Assembly (NCBI GenBank): GCA_021157445.1
Contig: JAGGWM010000209.1
Coordinates: 1-6,007 of the forward strand
Direction: 5' to 3'
DNA length: 6,007 nt
Source of the DNA: Thermococcus sp.
GTDB lineage: Archaea > Methanobacteriota_B > Thermococci > Thermococcales > Thermococcaceae
The stretch's first letter is position 1. The number at the start of each line of letters is the position of its first letter. Of this stretch, positions 5,996 through 6,007 are shown in pieces. The position numbers were made by a program, and so were the translations under genes. The notes below the pieces were generated by a model. That model was not told where the DNA came from. It ran no database searches and worked only from the letters and a program-made list of their open reading frames with translations.

Positions 5996-6007
5996 GCTAA
6001 GCTCTCC

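Overview
The window reads as a piece of chromosome from a hyperthermophilic euryarchaeon of the order Thermococcales (Pyrococcus/Thermococcus type). The signs are an archaeal alanyl-tRNA synthetase with an N-terminal four-cysteine zinc module, the tiny archaeal/eukaryotic ribosomal protein eL41, a nitrilase very like the characterised Pyrococcus abyssi enzyme, purine-rich TATA/BRE promoters, GGTGAT Shine-Dalgarno sites and a box C/D guide RNA. The assignment rests on recognising these families by eye; no database was searched.

Minus-strand half (1-4080). From high to low coordinates: a C-N hydrolase/nitrilase (3279-4073), a box C/D methylation-guide sRNA (about 3133-3198), a 92-residue coiled-coil protein of unknown function whose start codon lies in the terminal stem of that sRNA (2856-3134), and alaS (41-2764). 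alaS has its own promoter and a T-rich stretch after its stop.

Intergenic region (4074-4473). About 400 AT-rich bases separate the divergent nitrilase and eL41 genes. They hold a strong BRE/TATA promoter for eL41, a second plus-strand TATA with no obvious gene, an inverted repeat followed by T tracts, and possible nitrilase promoters.

Plus-strand half (4474-5653). The 37-codon eL41 gene is followed by a calcineurin-like metallophosphoesterase of the archaeal COG1407 type (4626-5282), then 5 bases later a small winged-helix DNA-binding protein (5288-5653). The last gene (5633-5995, possibly running off the window edge) is on the minus strand, is not recognised, and converges on the winged-helix gene with a 21-base overlap.

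Several genes serve translation (alaS, eL41, and the C/D sRNA if it guides rRNA or tRNA methylation), but they do not form one operon. The most interesting spot is the sRNA, which has a complete C/D'/C'/D architecture and a perfectly placed kink-turn stem, and is fused to the 5' end of a protein gene. No mobile element, CRISPR array, tRNA or rRNA gene was seen.
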